Of a stretch of DNA of 64,000 bases, positions 34,359-44,424 are shown piece by piece. Positions within the stretch are counted from its first letter, which is position 1; the number at the start of each line of letters is the position of its first letter. The position numbers and the translations under genes were made by a program. The stretch spans positions 359,860-423,859 of the forward strand of contig JAPDRN010000014.1 of the NCBI GenBank assembly GCA_030247855.1, in the 5' to 3' direction. The notes under the pieces were generated by a model. That model ran no database searches. It was not told the DNA's origin and saw only the letters and a program-made list of their open reading frames with translations. Origin of the DNA: Knufia peltigerae. Its lineage: Eukaryota; Ascomycota; Eurotiomycetes; Chaetothyriales; Trichomeriaceae.

Positions 34359-36083
34359 ATGATTTTGGAGGACTCGTCAACACCCGGTGCCGATATGGCC
34401 AAGGCAGACCCAGAAATGCAGCAGCGGTTCTCCAATATACCTGACACCGAAGCGAGTTGGCGGATCTTCTTGACCAGAGAGACCCTGACCACCCGTACCC
34501 TCGAGCATTCTTGGGCGGGCAGCGGGACGACAGACGACCCCTTTCTCGTCGAGTTCCTCCCCCACGACGTGCGGAACCCAAAACATTTCACTCGTGTACA
34601 GAAGTGGACCTTTTGCACCATACAAGCCGTCGCCTGCCTGTCGATCGCCATGGCCAGCTCGGCGTACTCGGGAGGGATCAAGCAGGTCATCGAACATTTC
34701 CACTGCGACCAAGAGGTGGCGACCTTGGGGCTGGCCCTGTTCGTGCTGGGTTACGCCTTGGGCCCTCTGCTGTGGGCTCCTCTCTCGGAGCTTTACGGTC
34801 GCCAGGTTGTCTTCTTCATCACCTTCGGCGCCCTCACGGCGTTCAACGTCGGTACGGCGGTTGCACAAAACATCGAGACCTTGTTGGTCCTTCGGTTCCT
34901 GGGAGGGACATTCGGATCTTCCCCCTTTACCAACGCCGGTGGGGTGATATCGGACCTGTTCGACTCGAACGAACGTGGTCTCGTTTCCACCCTCTTCGCC
35001 GCCGCCCCTTCGTTGGGACCGGCGCTGGGCCCCATCATCGGTGGCTTCATGGGGATGACGGTCGGTTGGAGGTGGATCATGGGCCTCCTGGCCATCATGT
35101 CCGGTGTCCTGTGGTTGATGGGCTCCTTTTTGGTTCCCGAAACCTACGCTCCGGTGTTGCTCCAACACCGGGCCGCCATCCTGTCCAAGCACACCGGCAA
35201 GGTCTACATCAGCGCGCTCGACAAGGACAATAAAAAGACCCCCGGCCAGCTCCTCAAGGTCACCCTCCTCCGTCCGTGGCAACTGCTCTTCCGGGAACCC
35301 ATCTGCCTCCTGTCGTCCATCTACATCGCCATCGTCTACGGCATTCTCTACCTGAGCTTCGGCGCTTTCCCCATCGTCTTCGAGGGCCACCGTGGCTGGA
35401 ACCAGGGCGTGTCTGGGCTCGCATTCTTGGGAGTGGCGGTGGGCATGTTCTCTGCCTTGTGCTACTACATCTGGGACGACAACCACCGTTTCATCCGCCT
35501 GTGTCGTGCTTCCCCGGGCGGGATCGCACCTCCCGAGGCGCGATTACCGCCGACCCTGGTGGCCTCGGTCGCGCTGCCGATAGGCCTCTTTTGGTTCGCC
35601 TGGACAAACTACCCCAGCATTCACTGGATCGTGCCCATCATGGCCACGGTCCCGTTCGGGTTCGGCCTGCTCCTGTTGTTTCTCAGCCTGATCAATTACC
35701 TCATCGACTGCTACCTCATATATGCGGCGTCGGTGCTCGCGGCCAATTCGGTTCTTCGGTCCCTCCTGGGCTTCGCCTTTCCTCTCTTCACCCGTCAGAT
35801 GTTTCAAAATCTGGGTATACATTGGGGAAGTACAATACCGGCGGCCCTGGCTGCTGTATGCGTCCCTTTCCCGTTTCTCTTCTATAAATACGGCGAAAAG
35901 ATCCGCTTGAACTGCAAGTACGCGGCCGAGGCGGCCGAATTCGCAGAAAGGATGAAAAAGGCACAAATGGGTGCGAGCGAGGTGTCGATAGACACTCCTC
36001 CTGCTGCCGAAGGTGGAGAAAAGGCCGATGGAAGAAACCTAGACGAAGGCGAAATCGCGATTTCCCAGACGGGACGCGATTAA
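34359..36083 (+). CDS. MFS transporter, DHA1 (drug:H+ antiporter) type
   Basis: Membrane exporter of the 12-spanner DHA1 group (Tpo1/Flr1-like). Intronless, 574 residues from ATG 34359; an inner ATG at 34395 (MAKADPEM) is equally plausible. Before TM1 lies a polar stretch with DPFLVEFLPHDVRNPKHFT, of the kind seen before fungal DHA1 cores. Signatures are GPLLWAPLSELYGRQ (motif A region), AAAPSLGPALGPIIGGF (motif C), GWRWIMGLLAI and LVPETYAPVLLQHRA. The central loop (GKVYISALDKDNKK) and the C-terminal acidic tail are normal. Substrates may be drugs, polyamines or secondary metabolites; none is indicated. Confidence 0.92.
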   Translation: MILEDSSTPGADMAKADPEMQQRFSNIPDTEASWRIFLTRETLTTRTLEHSWAGSGTTDDPFLVEFLPHDVRNPKHFTRVQKWTFCTIQAVACLSIAMASSAYSGGIKQVIEHFHCDQEVATLGLALFVLGYALGPLLWAPLSELYGRQVVFFITFGALTAFNVGTAVAQNIETLLVLRFLGGTFGSSPFTNAGGVISDLFDSNERGLVSTLFAAAPSLGPALGPIIGGFMGMTVGWRWIMGLLAIMSGVLWLMGSFLVPETYAPVLLQHRAAILSKHTGKVYISALDKDNKKTPGQLLKVTLLRPWQLLFREPICLLSSIYIAIVYGILYLSFGAFPIVFEGHRGWNQGVSGLAFLGVAVGMFSALCYYIWDDNHRFIRLCRASPGGIAPPEARLPPTLVASVALPIGLFWFAWTNYPSIHWIVPIMATVPFGFGLLLLFLSLINYLIDCYLIYAASVLAANSVLRSLLGFAFPLFTRQMFQNLGIHWGSTIPAALAAVCVPFPFLFYKYGEKIRLNCKYAAEAAEFAERMKKAQMGASEVSIDTPPAAEGGEKADGRNLDEGEIAISQTGRD

Positions 36084-36987
36084 TCTAGCACACCCCCATG
36101 TCTAATTGCAATCGTCCTCATCATACCACCTTGGCACGAGAGAGACAGCTTCGACGAGGCGATTTTGCTTTCTATGGTACATGGCATGTCGCATTTTCTT
36201 CTTGTGAATCTTGCAGAGGCCTGCCTTGTTCAGTGTTCAGGGGCCCCATATTTGGGGCCAACAAGGAGGGTGGATTGATTTCACTAATTCTTGTCGTTGG
36301 GACTTTCAAAAAGACTTCTTCAATAGAAGTGAGATGCCAATGAATTGAACTTGGCCTTAAAAATGGAAGACGATCATTGCTTGTTAGAAAAGGTGATTAG
36401 GAAAATCATCTAACTCTGTATCTTTTTCTACGGTACAGGATACTTTGATGATGCTATATCCATTATCGACAAGCCGCTCACCTAGTAGACATTACACGCT
36501 CAGGGATTCTTATTAGCCTCGCAAATCAGGCTTGACTAAACAATAAGCAAGGCTGTGGCTCTTTCCCCCCTTTTTGGGCTTGGAATACTAGGTCGCTAGT
36601 AGTCGAACTGGAAGGGCATAATTATGATTGGAACTCAACACTGACCTTCTTAACTAACACTTTTGAAGATAGTTTCGTGACAACCCCAATCAGAATTGGT
36701 CTTCCATGACCACTGTCGTCGCTCACCACGAGGGACAGATATCTGAGCCCCGGGGTGGGGGAGGAGGGGGAGGAGTGGTGAGCAAGGATGTGGCATTGAA
36801 GACGGACCAACCTATGGACAAGCCCAACTCTGTTCAACAACTCTCCCTGAGTTGAACAGCCTAGGGTCGAGATTAAATAAAACCTTACCTACGGAGTAGG
36901 TACCCTGGATAAATCAATTGATTCAAATCAGCTTGTCAACATACAAATGGTAAGTCTCTTCCCCCCTTATTTGCGGCAGGAATCTGA
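36084..36987. other. Convergent intergenic region
   Basis: 904 bp between the MFS stop and the 3' end of the minus-strand membrane protein. A poly-G tract near 36755-36775 and one TACGGAGTA (36890-36898) are present. No gene seen. Confidence 0.5.
36890..36898 (+). promoter_or_regulatory. TACGGAGTA intergenic motif
   Basis: Exact copy about 90 bp beyond the stop of the minus-strand membrane protein gene. Confidence 0.3.
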
Positions 36988-38931
36988 TCATATTGTTTGG
37001 CTATGCTGGACCACTCTTTGAACGGCATCATCCACTCCTCCTCCAGATTCTCGTCCCGAAACAGAAGGGGCGGCAGCAGCAGGTAACCGAAGCTTCGTAT
37101 CTCCGACGCTCCGAGGTAATGGGTCCATTCCGTCGTCCGGTTCCTCCTGTGGTAGTAGTATCGGGCCACTATGATTCAAACTCACACCTCGAGTGACTCG
37201 CAGAAAGGTAGAAAAGGTGTTTTGATAACTTCCGCCCTGGAAAATGACGGCCAGAGTACCCAAAACCACGCTCAGCAACGAAAATCCAAAGGCGAGTCCG
37301 TAAGCGATCAGAACATCCGCCGGTTCGAAGGAATAGGTCAGGGGGAAAGTTTGAACGTCCACGGCGACTTCTTCGGCACTCGTCTCATCCTTTCTGTTTG
37401 ATATGATGACTATTAGTGCGACGATAAGATGATGCTGAGCTGGAAATCAAAACAAAACAAAATAGGAAAAACCAAACCCCCCATTTATGACTGTATGAGG
37501 ATGACTTACGTGAGAGTAGGAACGGACAAGACGCTCAATGTCATGTTCTGAAACAACTGCTCGAGGCCTTGGATAGAAGAATCCATCGTAGTCCAATTGA
37601 CCGAGGTCATGTCGAAACTGCTAAAGGTCGTCGTCGAACCACCGTAGTGAGATTCCTGTCCGTAACCCACCAGCAGGCGGGTGAAGGCGAGCATGACTCC
37701 TACGTAGCCGGCCTTGGTCGAGTTGAATGGCGACACACCTCCTCCTCCTCTCTGCAGGTAATCTGCCTCTCCTCCCACCTCCGTCATCGGAGCGACCTCG
37801 TTGAGCATGTCGACTTGTGAGACGTGTGCGGATTGACGTCCGTTTGTAAAATTAAAAAGCGCCGTGTAGGACGCGTTTTGCAGATTACATTCGACGGTTT
37901 GGTTCAAGTTTGAATTGGTGTCGTTGGTGTTGGGTACGACGAACAACCGAAAGACATCCTCGGAAACCGTGTCCATGCCCGAGTATAGAGTGCTGTCTTC
38001 CCATTTGGTGATGTTGGTTGGTGCAGAGAGATCCAGGGCCGAATTGGGCGTGAAGGCCAGAAATCGGAGGTACTCCTCCACCGCAAACGCCTGATCGAGA
38101 CTGGTAGTCAGGTTGGTGATGATTGTGCCGTTGGCCCCGAAACATCGAAGGGCAGGTGCGTGGAATTGTTGATTGTATGTGTAGTTTTGGAAAACCGCCT
38201 GCATGGGTGATATTTGTCCCGATGTGGCTGTCGACATAGTCACGCGTCGCAGGGGAATCGATGCTTCCACCAAGTAGGCGGCGCCGGTCTGTGGATCGAA
38301 GCCGTCGTACTGACCGTACGCCGCGTAGTTGAAGGCATACTGGGGTACCTTGACATTTGTCGTGTTGTGTCGGGCTTCAAAAGTCACCAACAAAGAACCG
38401 GGCGCGATGATGGCAGCCAATGGTATGAGCCTGAAAAAAAAAGTCAGCCAATTGATGATGACACCCTATCTCTCTCTCTTGTCATCAGCAAAGTATCTCC
38501 GTTCATTCATACCAGGTAATCGTGGCAAGACACGAGAGGAGTGGATGCGTCCACCAGAGGTTGAAATCTCTAAACAATAAAAGGTTGCTCAATATCCCGG
38601 TCAATGAATCTATCTGACGGATCTTCAAAGACGTCTTGGACAAAGCCAACCACTGTCGCTGGACGTATGCCGTGCTGGCGGCCGTCGCAAAGAGTAATTT
38701 CACCAGAAATGCGAGCGCCGTTCCCACGCGACTGGCCCAGGCCTGGGGAATCGTGCTGCCCACCGTCTTACCCGACAAGTACCAATAAAATATGCACTGG
38801 ACAATGGCGAGAACGAGACCTGCCAATAGCGATCCGGTCATGGTAAACAGACGAGCGGACCTTTGGCGTTTCAAACTCGACCGTGGCTCGACCCTGGCGT
38901 ACGCAGTTGATTCTGTCGTTTTTGAGACCAT
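36988..38931 (-). CDS. Fungal multi-spanning membrane protein of unknown function
   Basis: Three exons, 38931-38513, 38430-37510 and 37393-36988, with introns of 82 and 116 bp; phases 2 and 2 join cleanly to 581 residues. Membrane segments are predicted at ~31-52 (SLLAGLVLAIVQCIFYWYL), ~65-90 (GTALAFLVKLLFATAASTAY), ~128-155 (across intron 1, TITWLIPLAAIIAPGSLLV) and near the C-terminus (IAYGLAFGFSLLSVVLGTLA). Between TM3 and the last TM lies a ~300-residue loop with many N-x-S/T sites (NLTT, NWTT, NMTL), so it is probably extracellular and glycosylated. Similar fungal proteins are often labelled formylmethionine deformylase-like, a name that is not supported by any catalytic motif here. The tail contains DPLPRSVGDTKLRL, which I recall as recurrent in this family. 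It diverges from cutC. Confidence 0.82.
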
Positions 38932-39585
38932 GTTCGCGAGACGACAACTTTTTTGATGGGTGTAGATGGAAGCTTGACAGACTATTCGCGGAACGGAATT
39001 CGAGAAGAAGAAAATGTCCAAAGTAGACCGGGGGGAGACATATCCAGAGCTGATCATACGCAGAAAGTCCTAACCTGGTCGCGGGCCTAGAACGACAATT
39101 TAGACGTTCGTGACATGTACTTCTGTACTCTGAACGGACAGATGTTACTCCGTAGTCGATGCAAATCATGGGTTAACTGCAGGGGTGTGTTTCGGGGGCT
39201 GTCGATGCCCACCTGATTGCGAACCATCATCATGGCCGGGGTGTTGATTGATTCTCGCGTCGTCAACCTTGATAAGGGAGCATAATCTATTGGCGTAGAG
39301 GGTAGCCGGGGTCGTGGTAAGCGACGCAGAAGGCACCTACTGGAAATTACCACGTAGAGGGGAAGTTGTCGGTTTGGTGAACCCCCTGAATCGATCAGGT
39401 TATTCTGTATTATGGCGCGTGCAGATTGAGATCTCGCCTGACTTTCCCTGTTCAGACCCTTTTCACACCTAAATAGGAGCATCAACGGTAGCCGCTCACT
39501 AACAATCAACCTCAAGTGCCATGATACCAGGTAGATCATATAGTAATTCTTGTCAATTACTACATGTCTACCGCGGTACATATCA
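38932..39585. other. Divergent promoter region (membrane protein / CutC)
   Basis: 654 bp shared 5' region with one TACTCCGTA at 39146-39154. No gene seen. Confidence 0.5.
39146..39154 (-). promoter_or_regulatory. TACGGAGTA intergenic motif
   Basis: Exact copy (TACTCCGTA on the plus strand) in a true divergent promoter region, about 215 bp from one ATG and 430 bp from the other. Confidence 0.35.
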
Positions 39586-40377
39586 ATGGCCCTTTTGGAA
39601 ATAGCATGTTTCAACCTTGATTCTGCCATCACCGCTATTGAGTCCGGAGCAGATCGAGTCGAATTGTGTGACAATGCCGATCTGGGAGGCACTACACCCC
39701 AAGATGTGATGAGATGGATCTCTGAAATTCGATCAAGAACTTTGACCAACAGATCCAATCCTGATGGCCTCCTTCTCCCTCCAATCAACGTCATGGTACG
39801 TCCTAGAGGTGGAACTTTTATTTATACCGACAAAGAATATGAGGAGATGAAGAAAACAATCATCTCGCTCAAGACCTCCGGGTTAGTCGATGGTTTCGTG
39901 TTTGGTATTCTTCTTCTTCTTAAGACCAGTGATGACGGTGGCGGCACCACCACCGCGTCCTCGTCGATCGAGGTCGCCATCGATATCGATAGAACAAAAA
40001 AATTGGTCGAACTAGCTCACCCTTTACCTTGCACTTTCCATCGAGCTTTTGACGAGGTGGAAAACCTGTCGAGGGCACTGGAGGATGTAATATCATGTGG
40101 CATCACTACCGTCCTCACTTCTGGTGGGACCGTCAATGCCGTCCAGGGAGCAGAGGTTTTAGGACAACTCGTCCAGGAGGCCGCGGGAAGAATCACCGTC
40201 ATGCCAGGAGGAGGTGTTAGGTCTACAAATCTAAAAATGTTGCACCAAACAATCAACTCCTCAGCATATCATTCTTCGGCCTTGATCGCACCAGAGTCCG
40301 TCGTCACTGACAAGGAGGAAATTCTGCGCATGTTGGAGATTTTACGACCGGAGGCGACGACGACGACGACAGATTGA
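39586..40377 (+). CDS. cutC: CutC family protein (copper homeostasis)
   Basis: TIM-barrel protein of the CutC family, linked to copper handling in bacteria and animals, probably cytosolic. Intronless, 263 residues from ATG 39586. Diagnostic blocks are ALLEIACFNLDSAITAIESG, ADRVELCDNADLGGTTP, NVMVRPRGGTFIYTDKEYEE, VDGFVFGIL, PCTFHRAFDEV, TVLTSGGT and ITVMPGGGVRSTN, all at the expected barrel positions. A Gly/Thr/Ser insert (DDGGGTTTASSS) lengthens one loop, and a poly-Thr end is unremarkable. A metal-binding role has been questioned in the literature for some members, so treat the name as family membership. Confidence 0.93.
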   Translation: MALLEIACFNLDSAITAIESGADRVELCDNADLGGTTPQDVMRWISEIRSRTLTNRSNPDGLLLPPINVMVRPRGGTFIYTDKEYEEMKKTIISLKTSGLVDGFVFGILLLLKTSDDGGGTTTASSSIEVAIDIDRTKKLVELAHPLPCTFHRAFDEVENLSRALEDVISCGITTVLTSGGTVNAVQGAEVLGQLVQEAAGRITVMPGGGVRSTNLKMLHQTINSSAYHSSALIAPESVVTDKEEILRMLEILRPEATTTTTD

Positions 40378-40613
40378 TCGTCAATATGGAGTTTGGGAGG
40401 ACCTTAATTAGGCACCCAAAAAACACTTGGCCAGGTATTATTACGACCATGAGTGAATTGGAACATGGAGGACGGAGGACCTTCAAGAATATCTCTATCA
40501 TACACACTATATACTTCATTCAGGGGGTATCATTTCCTAGTCATAAACTCATCATCCATCATAGTCAGAAGCACTTCCCGACACAAAATAGTCGTACAGT
40601 TCGTTCACAACCA

Positions 40614-42389
40614 TCATTCATCGTAGTCAGACTCGCCTTCACCATCGCCTTCGGTTTCCTCTTCAATATAACCTGCACTCAACAGACCAGGAGCGGGTGT
40701 GTAGGCTGGCGTGGTGGATGCTGCGACTAATAGGGTCCTTCGAGCCGCAGGTGTTGCAGGCACCAAACGCTCCCGATCTTCTCTAGCCTCAACATTTTTT
40801 CGATGATCAGTAGCTGCTTGTCTCCAACGTTGGAAAATGCCGGTAGCTCTTCTCTTGTCATGTCGTTGACGCAGAACATCCGCATCCTGCTCCATTCGTT
40901 GGTGTCTCCAAGCTTGAGTCTTCCAGTTTCGAAGTTTATTTCCAGCAAACTCGAGATCTTTGAGTTCTCGATATTTATCGGCAGTGCTCTCATGTTCTTT
41001 GTAATCCATTGCAGGTGTTCGCCACTTGGAGTCCCAGAGCCCGAACCTATTGGTGAGGGTACGGAGGTAATGGCTGTCCGCGTGTTGCTCGAGTCGCTTC
41101 CCATCCATACCCTGCTCATACATGGTCTGAATCGCACCAAGAGCTACACGCTGTGCAGCTTCACGGTCTTTTCGTTGGCGGAATTCATCGGCTATTCTTT
41201 CCAGCTCTCCCAATTTCACTTTCTCCTCCATCGTTTGCGAATGCCAGGTTCTCAGAGCATCACGAGCAAGGTTCATCTTCACCTTTCTCCTCATCGTCTT
41301 GTAGGCTGATTGGTACTGGCCTTGCTTGGCTCGTTGCTCCACCCGATCAAGCCATATAGAAGTATATTTCTGGGCGAGATACCTTTGCCGAGTTCTGTTG
41401 AACTCTTCTTCCTCGCACTGTTGCTCTAGTCGCTCCAGTGCTTTTTCACGCATGACATGAAATACATGCTTGCCCGCGAAGTACTCAGCGGCCACATCAG
41501 CCATTCTCTCTTGTAGTTGGAGTTCCCTTGTTTGCCGGCGCCAAGAATCAAGAGCTTTCTTGCCTGCGTTTGCCATCCTCACCTGCACAAGAACGACCTC
41601 ACGCTCAGCCAGAACCCACTTGCCTAGCACGTTCTCGGTATCCTTCTTCCTTCGAAAACTGTCGGCTTTTCTCTCTTGCTCTTGATATTCTGCGGTCACA
41701 ACTCTCCAATGAGACAGTGCTTTTTGCTTCAGAGTTCTGTCTCTAAATTCATCCGCCACCGCTTCAAGCTCGGCAATTTGCTCATCGTCGTACCCTTCCT
41801 CAACCTTTCCATTGCCTCTGTCGACGATGCCACGCGGTTCTTCAATATGTGCATCAACAAATGGCTGTTTGATCGTCTCCCTCCACAATGAAAGTGCCTG
41901 GCTTTTGAGTCGAAAATGGTCAAGCGCAACTGCCTGCAGCCAACGTGGATCTTGCTCATCGCCAGATTCAATAGTGTCCCCTTCTCTTTTTTCATGATTA
42001 TCCGCATTGTCATGGCTCTTCTCTGCCTCCGTCTCGTCGGCCTCGGAATCGTCGGTAACTAATTGTATATGTGCCTTTTCGAGGACCTCGAAGAATTTCT
42101 TATGTGGTGGGATGTGATTGTCCATAAGTATGAGGCATCTGATCCACATCCCACAAGTATCGTCCTCGCCATCGCCTTGAAACCCATCTTCGCTACAGAT
42201 TCGGAGATAGGCTTTGGTGATATTGTCGGCATTCAGGGCTAGATTTTCTTCATGTAGGGCAAGAAGGGTTCGGTACAGTCGAGTAATTTGTTCCTGTGAG
42301 TAGCCTTTGACTCTTTCCACGAGGATGTCCAGCACATGGGGTTGCATTGTGCCGCTGGGTATGCCATGGCAGGATGATAGATGGATCAT
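40614..42389 (-). CDS. Sfi1-repeat spindle-pole/centrin-binding protein
   Basis: Protein of the fungal Sfi1 spindle body family, which binds centrin/Cdc31 along a long helix at the spindle pole. Intronless; 591 residues from the first ATG (42389), or 577 from the second (42347). The N-terminal ~110 residues (VKGYSQEQITRLYRTLLAL) match the helical start of fungal Sfi1 proteins. From ~165 to ~540 Trp-containing helical repeats recur: KSQALSLWRETI, KQKALSHWRVV, GKKALDSWRRQT, ARDALRTWHSQT, AGNKLRNWKTQA, ATGIFQRWRQAA. The acidic C-terminus (ETEGDGEGESDYDE) closes it. It is on the short side for a fungal Sfi1, so fewer centrin sites are expected. It converges with cutC. A CACGTG lies 77 bp upstream of the ATG. 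Confidence 0.88.
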   Translation of the reverse strand: MIHLSSCHGIPSGTMQPHVLDILVERVKGYSQEQITRLYRTLLALHEENLALNADNITKAYLRICSEDGFQGDGEDDTCGMWIRCLILMDNHIPPHKKFFEVLEKAHIQLVTDDSEADETEAEKSHDNADNHEKREGDTIESGDEQDPRWLQAVALDHFRLKSQALSLWRETIKQPFVDAHIEEPRGIVDRGNGKVEEGYDDEQIAELEAVADEFRDRTLKQKALSHWRVVTAEYQEQERKADSFRRKKDTENVLGKWVLAEREVVLVQVRMANAGKKALDSWRRQTRELQLQERMADVAAEYFAGKHVFHVMREKALERLEQQCEEEEFNRTRQRYLAQKYTSIWLDRVEQRAKQGQYQSAYKTMRRKVKMNLARDALRTWHSQTMEEKVKLGELERIADEFRQRKDREAAQRVALGAIQTMYEQGMDGKRLEQHADSHYLRTLTNRFGLWDSKWRTPAMDYKEHESTADKYRELKDLEFAGNKLRNWKTQAWRHQRMEQDADVLRQRHDKRRATGIFQRWRQAATDHRKNVEAREDRERLVPATPAARRTLLVAASTTPAYTPAPGLLSAGYIEEETEGDGEGESDYDE

Positions 42390-42465
42390 TTGGCGACTGT
42401 ATTTGGCTTGGACTTGGAAGTGAGACAAAGACGCGCGACGCGAGATGGACTTGGCATCACGCTGT

Positions 42466-42471
42466 CACGTG
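42466..42471. promoter_or_regulatory. CACGTG upstream of the Sfi1-like gene
   Basis: E-box type hexamer ~80 bp upstream of the start codon; the NDC80 promoter carries the same hexamer. A shared cell-cycle input is only speculation, since a 6-mer is common. Confidence 0.25.
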
Positions 42472-42687
42472 TGTGTGTGCCGATGCTGTCACTCGTACTC
42501 GTAGACAAGGCTACGGACCAGATTCAACTGTCGACAGAATGACATCTGGAAGAGAGATTGTATGTGAAAAGTCATTCACGGCCAGTGCCGCTTCATCGCG
42601 GCCATCCCTCTCCATTCAGTGTGAAAGATAGAAACATATATCATTTTCTCATACTTCCAACATCTCAACCCCAGTCACATTGAATCA

Positions 42688-44424
42688 TTAAAGCTTTGCG
42701 CTTGGAACCTCCTCAGGGTCCAAAACAGTCTCTATCCATGTCTTCCATTCTTCGGCAAGTTCAGGATCAATCGCACAGCCATCGTAGCTGGCCTGAAACC
42801 GAATACAATCGGTGTCTCCAACCACTCCCACGAGAAATTCCCCGTCCCTTGCCCTTACAGTGGTGCTTAGATTGCGGAAGTCTGCGTTGATTTTATCGCT
42901 TCTTGGTAGCTCCTGTGTGTTGTACCTGCCGGACGAAATCACGGAAGATCGCGCTCCTACAGAACTTACTCCGCAAGTTGAGAGAGTCGCCGAGCGTTTA
43001 GCTGGATAGTTACCCTGAATATTCCAACCATGTCTTCGATCTCCAGTGGCTTTCGCTCCTAAACGCTCGATGGTTGAAAGATAGAGGAGTGGGAATAGTT
43101 GGGATGGGCTTTTGGAACCCATTTGGATCTCTTCTTCTGGCTTCCGAGGCCGTTTCTGGTACTGGCGCAATTGTCGTGATGCCTGTTTCCCCAACAGTCT
43201 GAGTCTGCCTTGAAAGTCAAGGTGACTAGGCAGATGAGGTAAGGTAATACCGTCACTGAAAGCAAGAATCAAGCTGTCTTCCCTCCCAGTCGTTGCTTTC
43301 GCTGTCAGAAATGGGCGTGGATTTATTGGGAACGACCCCACGAAAGGCCGTCGTTGTTCCATTGGCACGTGAGGATTACGTTTCTCCTCAAACAGCATCA
43401 TCGCCATCGCCACCAACGCGAAACAGCCACTGCCGATGCTGATTTTGGCCTGGCGACATATGTCGGCTAATTTTCGAGTTGATCCTGCGTTGAGTTCAGC
43501 ACGAACCCGGAAACCGTTGAGAGGTGGGACATTTGTGTAGTCAAGCACTTTGGAGAACTTGGGTTGGAACGCCAGGGCTGATGGAAGTGGGTTTCTTCTT
43601 CTTAAAGGGTTCTGGAACGATGCTGGAGGTGAAATTCGAGTGTGACGTAGAATGCGTGCTAGCAACCAGAACCATCGCTGCTTAGCTCTGTTCCCTTGGA
43701 CTGGTGGATAGAGAGACTCCTGTGCTGGTGGAAGTCTTGACAAAGGAGTCGCACTGCAAAGACGCTTCGCGTATGATCTGAGTTGCTTTGGTGGCAAATT
43801 GATCAAGTCAATGAGATTAGCCATCCATCTCTGAAATGAGAGACCATCGCTTATCTGGTGAGCTGCAATAACGACTAGGTGCAGCTGGCAAAAGCCCTCT
43901 TTGTCCAATTTCATAGGCATGACATAGATTTTGCTCAAAGCCTCGGACGCGTTGATACATCGGCCCGAATTCAGGGCATGGATGAAGAACTCTTCGGGAT
44001 TGACATCATGGTAAAAGTCGTCCACGAACACTATATGATCTCTGGCGCTGGATCGCATGTCTTCGACATTTGATGCTGGCTCGAAGACGAAGACTCGATC
44101 TTGGTGAGTATAGGCAGGGTCAGATGGTACAATGCTAGTTGCCTCAGTCACCTTGGTTGAGAGAAGCACATGTTCCTGCCGCAGAATAGCCCATGCCTCG
44201 AGAAGCCTATCTCGCAGAGTGTCGATTGTAGAAGATGTTCTGACCTCAATATGTAAATGTATTGTGAGGTCTGCTCGCCCCTCGAAATCTGTTCCATCGA
44301 CATCAAACATCGACTCGACAATGCCGATTCGGCGGACGAACAATTGCTTGCCGTTCTGTGTGATGCCGTTCCAGTCATGTCTCGCTGTTGCATAACTCTG
44401 CAACCATTCCGCGTCTACAGACAT
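42688..44424 (-). CDS. CoA-dependent acyltransferase-fold protein (condensation/Tri3-like), 578 aa
   Basis: Member of the chloramphenicol-acetyltransferase/NRPS-condensation superfamily, stand-alone and intronless. Start is the first in-frame ATG, 44424 (MSVDAEWLQSYATARHDWNG). The catalytic HxxxD motif is present as AAHQISDGLSFQRW (H189, D193) after a normal N-terminal lobe (LRDRLLEAWAILRQEHVLLS). The second lobe shows GCFALVAMAMMLFEEKR and GSFPINPRPFL. A DFGWG-like motif is not obvious. Fungal relatives include O-acetyltransferases of toxin and pigment pathways, but no biosynthetic core gene lies in this window, so the substrate is open. Confidence 0.78.
   Translation of the reverse strand: MSVDAEWLQSYATARHDWNGITQNGKQLFVRRIGIVESMFDVDGTDFEGRADLTIHLHIEVRTSSTIDTLRDRLLEAWAILRQEHVLLSTKVTEATSIVPSDPAYTHQDRVFVFEPASNVEDMRSSARDHIVFVDDFYHDVNPEEFFIHALNSGRCINASEALSKIYVMPMKLDKEGFCQLHLVVIAAHQISDGLSFQRWMANLIDLINLPPKQLRSYAKRLCSATPLSRLPPAQESLYPPVQGNRAKQRWFWLLARILRHTRISPPASFQNPLRRRNPLPSALAFQPKFSKVLDYTNVPPLNGFRVRAELNAGSTRKLADICRQAKISIGSGCFALVAMAMMLFEEKRNPHVPMEQRRPFVGSFPINPRPFLTAKATTGREDSLILAFSDGITLPHLPSHLDFQGRLRLLGKQASRQLRQYQKRPRKPEEEIQMGSKSPSQLFPLLYLSTIERLGAKATGDRRHGWNIQGNYPAKRSATLSTCGVSSVGARSSVISSGRYNTQELPRSDKINADFRNLSTTVRARDGEFLVGVVGDTDCIRFQASYDGCAIDPELAEEWKTWIETVLDPEEVPSAKL

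Noticed and set aside
34377..35486. 369-codon open frame on the minus strand
   Set aside because: Antisense shadow of the MFS exporter, with improbable G/E/R/H-rich composition.
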